From Lactococcus carnosus (GTDB lineage: Bacteria; Bacillota; Bacilli; Lactobacillales; Streptococcaceae), in the NCBI RefSeq assembly GCF_006770265.1, contig NZ_CP017194.1:1302001-1366000 (forward strand): a DNA stretch of 64,000 bases, written 5' to 3'. Below the pieces are notes generated by a model. It worked only from the letters and a program-made list of their open reading frames with translations, was not told the DNA's origin and did not search any database. Below, piece by piece: positions 63,353 to 64,000 of the stretch. Numbering within the stretch: the stretch's first letter is position 1; every line of letters starts with the position of its first letter. The position numbers and the translations under genes are program-made.

Positions 63353-63839
63353 GCTCTAGTACACTCACTTCTACTTTTTCTGCTTCACTTTTACGCAAGG
63401 TTAACTCATATCCTCTCACATGTAACTCCATCGGATCACCAAATGGCGCTACTTTTCTGACATAGATCCGTGTCCCACGCGTAACGCCCATATCTAGCAG
63501 ACGACGTTTGACCGCGTGATCTGATGCATCTGACAAATTATCTGTTGTTATGCCTAAAACTAGAGCAGTCTGACCAGGTTTTATCGTCGACAACTTGGCA
63601 AAATGTTCATTCCCAATCATCTCTTTTGATAAATCGATATTAGCTAAGATCGTGTTGTCTAAGGCAATACGTGAATTATGAATCAGAATGACCCCATTAC
63701 TTTTATCCCGATTCATCAAAGCTACTCGTGCATTTTTGACAAAGCCTAAGTTTTGCAAATGTTTTTTTGTGTCAAGATCGCCATGTATTTGAGAGACAAA
63801 ATAAGTTTGCTTTAATTGACAACTATTTAATGTGATCAT
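63345..63839 (-). CDS. feoA: FeoA protein with two FeoA domains
   Basis: 164 residues. Two SH3-like FeoA domains in tandem (about residues 1-70 and 80-160). The second is the better conserved (KPGQTALVLGI, KRRLLDMGVTRGTRIYV, FGDPMELHVRGYELTLRKSEA). FeoA binds FeoB and is needed for Fe2+ uptake. Single-domain FeoA is about 75 residues, so this is a fusion or duplication, known in streptococci and lactococci. Confidence 0.93.
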   Translation of the reverse strand: MITLNSCQLKQTYFVSQIHGDLDTKKHLQNLGFVKNARVALMNRDKSNGVILIHNSRIALDNTILANIDLSKEMIGNEHFAKLSTIKPGQTALVLGITTDNLSDASDHAVKRRLLDMGVTRGTRIYVRKVAPFGDPMELHVRGYELTLRKSEAEKVEVSVLEHD

Positions 63840-63904
63840 TTCTATTTTATGAGGGTAATCTCTGGTTTCGGATTATTACTCATTCCTTTCAAATTTAAAT
63901 GCAT

Positions 63905-63956
63905 AACAAATGATAATAGAAAATGCAATCAACTTGTTTACAAATTTATTATAGCA
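63905..63956 (-). promoter_or_regulatory. feo promoter with half Fur-box-like sequence
   Basis: Minus-strand TGCTATAAT (extended -10; TATAAT at 63948-63953). About 30 bp downstream, TGATAATA (63911-63918 on the plus strand) matches one half of the 7-1-7 Fur/PerR box; the other half is poorly conserved. Iron control of feo is expected, but the site is weak. Confidence 0.4.
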
Positions 63957-64000
63957 CAAAAAAGTAAAAGATGTTAGACAACTATAGAAAAATATTTTAG

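Overview
The window reads as a chromosomal segment of a low-GC Gram-positive coccus of the Lactococcaceae. The evidence is the Streptococcaceae/Lactococcaceae order of the cell-division genes (rsmH-ftsL-pbp2X-mraY), a feoA with two FeoA domains, Rgg-type regulators, AGGAGG-like ribosome binding sites, a T-box in front of the trp operon and a lactococcin-972-type bacteriocin locus. Two FemABX enzymes suggest a dipeptide cell-wall bridge, which would fit the raffinolactis/piscium group better than L. lactis. That placement is inference. Nearly all genes after 10.8 kb are on the minus strand.

Layout. 1-4.2 kb: methyltransferase (cut by the window edge), GFA-fold protein, small membrane protein, ABM monooxygenase with divergent MerR, a second MerR with its zinc alcohol dehydrogenase, and a universal stress protein. 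4.4-7.6 kb: membrane-anchored GDPD-like protein and a divergent LysR/DUF4865 pair. 7.6-10.8 kb: an accessory island with three surface or secreted protein genes, each preceded by the same 5' element, followed by the 3' end of a dead tyrosine integrase beside rplS. 10.9-18.7 kb: rplS, a GlcD-like oxidase with a HAD phosphatase, and the division cluster. 18.9-28.8 kb: one long co-directional run xseA-xseB-ispA-tlyA-argR-recN-proB-femX-femX-proA. 29.1-38.4 kb: an Rgg regulator and a sugar locus (PRD regulator, fructose-type PTS IIA/IIB/IIC, class II aldolase, GPH symporter, GH3 enzyme, beta-phosphoglucomutase). 38.7-47.7 kb: folD, alr, acpS, pepV, a PH/SHOCT-like protein, uvrC, an alpha/beta hydrolase and rpsA. 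47.8-54.8 kb: trpE-G-D-(chorismate mutase)-C-F-B-A under a tryptophan T-box. 54.9-60.8 kb: the bacteriocin locus. 61.1-63.8 kb: feoA-feoB with its small Cys-rich partner.

The most interesting part is 54.8-61.0 kb. It holds a lactococcin-972-like precursor, a DUF1430-type seven-TM membrane protein, an ABC ATPase and a secreted beta-rich accessory protein in one overlapping operon. A frameshifted chimera follows: its front matches the membrane protein and its back matches the accessory protein, as if a second copy of the cassette had collapsed by deletion. Upstream lies an array of three TTGCTAATnAGCA palindromes spaced exactly 30 bp apart, then an Rgg regulator. Beyond that is a short promoter-leader that looks like a truncated copy of the trp T-box leader, so the bacteriocin locus sits between two related trp-type leaders. 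The second notable signal is the 5' element shared by three unrelated surface-protein genes at 8.1, 8.8 and 10.0 kb.
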